From positions 40,064,238-40,085,883 of the forward strand of contig JBOZIK010000001.1 of the NCBI GenBank assembly GCA_051453625.1: a stretch of 21,646 nucleotides of DNA, read 5' to 3'. Below, one piece after another: positions 19,640 to 21,646 of the stretch. A model generated the notes under the pieces. That model was given only the letters and a program-made list of their open reading frames with translations, was not told the origin of the DNA and made no database searches. The DNA comes from Welwitschia mirabilis. Lineage: Eukaryota > Gnetophyta > Gnetopsida > Welwitschiales. Position numbers and translations under genes: made by a program. Position 1 is the stretch's first letter. Each line of letters starts with the position of its first letter.

Positions 19640-20570
19640 CTCCAAAAACCCAAAAGGGTAGGATAAATTAGATCTAAGGAAGTAAAAGTAAGTTTTAGAA
19701 TCTTTAATAATAGTAGAATGTGCAAGTACCAAATCATATGCAAACTTAATGGAGAGAAGCAAGCCTTAAAGCTTCCCTAACTTAGACTTAAACTTAAGCA
19801 AAAAGAAGAAATCATCCATGCAAAGATGCGAGAGAACTATTCTAGGCATTTGAAGGTCCATTTTAGAAATAGTTTCATTGGCAAAATTTAGTTTGCGGGT
19901 AGGTTTCTGTTCCTAACAAAAGTGTGACTATGGTGCAACCAAAAATTTCTAGTAAGATGCAAGGTAATTCCTCTTAAAAACGGGTTATTACATTTTTTTT
20001 CTACACTAAAGAGGAATGAATAAGATTTTAGTAGAATGATCTTTTTTTTTTTTGGCCATAAAGGATTTAGCCCTTTCAAAATGATCTTCATTAATTCTTG
20101 ATAAACCTCTCATATTTGAAAAGATTGTAGTCCACATCCGAAGATATGCCATCTAAATTTTTTCAAGTAACTTAGAGATATGCTAAGAAAGTTTGTCAAA
20201 CTAGATAGAAACTAGATGTAATGATGAGAATAATGACTACTAGAATCTGCATTTATATGAGGCTAGATAGCTTCAAATCCAATAAGATTATCCTTAATAC
20301 TTATGAGGTAAATTAATTTTCAACATGAAGGTAAATAATGTTATTTTATACTATTTAAAATGTGGTGAAAATGGGCATGTAGTGGAAAAATACAAGAAGG
20401 ATAATAAGACAATAAAGAATGACTAGTAAGAAGTGAACAAAAAGGAACACAAGAAGAAACTACATGTAGTCTCAATTAATAAACAGATTACATAGGTGAA
20501 CAAATACAACATCTTGTTTAAGGAGGAACTAGATGAGTTAAAGGAAAAAAAATCTAAAAAATAACCAAGA
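19640..20570 (+). pseudogene. LINE-B ORF1: DUF4283-like domain and CCHC knuckle
   Basis: In shifting frames: EEIIHAKMRENYSRHLKVHF near 19814-19873, then RNSFIGKI, VIPLKNGLLHFF near 19962-20000, GHKGFSPFKMIF near 20055-20090, RICIYMRLDSFKSNKIIL near 20247-20300 and a knuckle at 20352-20393. This order matches plant LINE ORF1 DUF4283 proteins ('VGKF...L..G...F' then 'ARICVE...' then the knuckle). The knuckle reads YLKCGENGHVVEKY, so both its first and last Cys are Tyr. It is followed by NKYNILFKEELDELKEKKSK (20495-20554), the counterpart of the LINE-A linker. It is non-functional as it stands. Confidence 0.78.
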
Positions 20571-20831
20571 AAATGTTAAGTAAGTAATGTAACAGGTAGA
20601 GAGCATTCAAAATGCATTAGTACAATTATTAGAACTGGACTCCAAACCAAACGGCAAAGAGAAAAAAACAATAATGGAAGAGCATGTTGTAAATCCACCA
20701 ACACTAAGCAAAAATGCTATAGTTGGTCAAACGGACAAGAGAATTTAAATAAATATTCACAAAGATAAAATGAAAGAGTAGATAAAGGAGGATATCTAAG
20801 ATGGTAAATAGTCTCAAATCATCTTCTAATT

Positions 20832-21278
20832 ATTACCTCTTGGAATTGTAGATGCCTTGAAAATGGCTGGAATATTTCCCATCTTTGGAGTTTGTTGAAA
20901 GACTCTCCTATGTTTAAGTGTCTTATTTAAGGAAAAAAATTGAATCCAATTAAAACTAGTCATTTTCATACCAATAATACTTAGTCTTTTATTTTGGTTT
21001 TGAGTATAGGTATGAAAGGCAGATTCACGATTCTTTTAAAGTATGATAAGATCACTAATGTTACCAAGTTCTACAGGCCTCAAGATATAGCCCAAATAAG
21101 GCAATACCTTCAAAAAAATCATGTTGAACTCTCTAGAAATAATTATAGGAGATTTCAATTAGATTCTTAGCCTACATGAGAAACTTGGTAATTTTCCTAA
21201 TCTCTCTTCTATTCATTTTTTTTTACTAACTACATCAATAACTATGTTTAAAAAGATCTTCACTTCCATGGTGTACTA
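20832..21278 (+). pseudogene. LINE-B endonuclease, N-terminal half of ORF2
   Basis: ITSWNCRCLEN at 20832-20864 is the endonuclease start ('SWNCRGLGN'). LWSLLKDSP near 20880-20910, MKGRFTILLKYD near 21010-21045 and GDFN at 21148-21159 follow, then a TAG stop, ILSLHEKLGNFPNLSS and FTNYINNYV. The LINE-A equivalents are SCRGLGN, LLKDSLTF, KGGLMILLK, GDFS-stop and HEKFGNVSN. There is at least one frameshift between 20864 and 21148. The catalytic SDH part is missing because the copy ends near 21278. Confidence 0.8.
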
Positions 21279-21646
21279 TTATAACACTTTGACTTTAATT
21301 ACCCTAATTAATCATAGTTTTTTGCTTTTTTTAAACAATATTATCTAACATGTACAACGAAACCTAGGACCAATTCTTATTTAGACCCTATTAAAACATT
21401 ATAAAATTTGAAATAATTAAATAATATAATTACTACTTAACTATAGATCCTTTTAGTTTGCGTATAATAATGATGTCAAAATTATGTCCTATATTTATTC
21501 TGAACTTTTATTTTCACCACACAAGATATCTTGTATAAAGTTAATAGGATGTTAACTCGTTTTATCACATACAATGGATAGGTTTTAAGATCATGCCTAA
21601 TCAATATAATAGGAGGCTGCATCTCCCATTAATGGCATTCCAAGAT
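21279..21646. other. AT-rich flank without a recognised feature
   Basis: Neither the continuation of LINE-B nor any other known element is seen on either strand up to the window end. Confidence 0.55.

Larger units (their letters stand above)
17500..21278. repeat. Large imperfect inverted repeat formed by LINE-A and LINE-B
   Basis: The left arm runs from about 17500 to 19440 and the right arm from about 19441 to 21278. The reverse complement of the left arm can be followed along the right arm through ORF1 N-terminus, DUF4283-like domain, knuckle, linker, endonuclease start, GDFN site and the following HG motif. In one gap-free stretch (right arm about 19824-19890) I count roughly 70-73 percent identity. 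The centre near 19440 has no obvious spacer. The alignment was done by eye. Confidence 0.75.
19441..21278 (+). mobile_element. LINE-B: 5' half of a related LINE, 3'-truncated
   Basis: Plus-strand copy of the same LINE family as LINE-A. It holds all of ORF1 and the first half of the endonuclease, then similarity stops just after the HG motif near 21275 (the next element residues, ASYSWSN in LINE-A, do not follow). Reverse transcriptase is absent, so the missing part is the 3' half. Ordinary LINE insertion loses the 5' end instead. Numerous stops and frame changes show great age. Confidence 0.8.

Noticed and set aside
19888-20091. 67-codon minus-strand frame
   Set aside because: Antisense to LINE-B ORF1, whose plus-strand reading shows DUF4283-like motifs.

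Overview
The window looks like nuclear intergenic DNA from a flowering plant. It is AT-rich, has six runs of N from scaffolding, and consists almost entirely of old, overlapping transposable elements. I found no intact host gene, tRNA, rRNA or CRISPR array. Nothing separates monocot from dicot with certainty; the long-LTR copia element, the plant-specific PF20167-like frame and the plant LINE with a DUF4283-like ORF1 all fit an angiosperm.

Layout. 1-5227: remains of a Ty1/copia element of Sirevirus/Tork type. It holds gag with a CCHC knuckle, a protease to early-integrase piece, a stray LTR-like piece, an extra reading frame of the 'putative plant transposon protein' type in env-like position, two polypurine-tract-like motifs and a roughly 1.4 kb 3' LTR with an unusual array of GTCGAC-like motifs. 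5228-6420: the 5' edge of a Ty3/gypsy element in minus orientation, with a degenerate tRNA-Asp primer-binding site and LTR. 6420-9120: AT-rich DNA with no recognised gene. 9130-10150: the last part of a plus-strand Ty3/gypsy polyprotein (integrase tail plus chromodomain trace) and a possible LTR. 10160-10530: a minus-strand SINE with two tandem tRNA-like heads. About 11250-14100: a second copia element (LTR end, initiator-Met primer-binding site, gag) with a second, plus-strand SINE inside its leader. 14840-19440: a nearly full-length but dead plant LINE on the minus strand (LINE-A). 19441-21280: the 5' half of a related LINE on the plus strand (LINE-B), head-to-head with LINE-A, so 17.5-21.3 kb is a large imperfect inverted repeat. 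21280-21646: nothing recognised.

The elements do not cooperate as a pathway; they are layers of insertion and decay. Stop codons lie mostly where Gln, Arg or Trp codons are expected, and catalytic residues have changed in ways that fit G:C to A:T transitions. This is what long-methylated, silenced transposon DNA looks like. The observations most worth a second look are the head-to-head LINE pair, whose second copy lacks its 3' half rather than its 5' half, the double-headed SINE, and the CpG-decayed motif array in the copia LTR. I saw no convincing new functional system.
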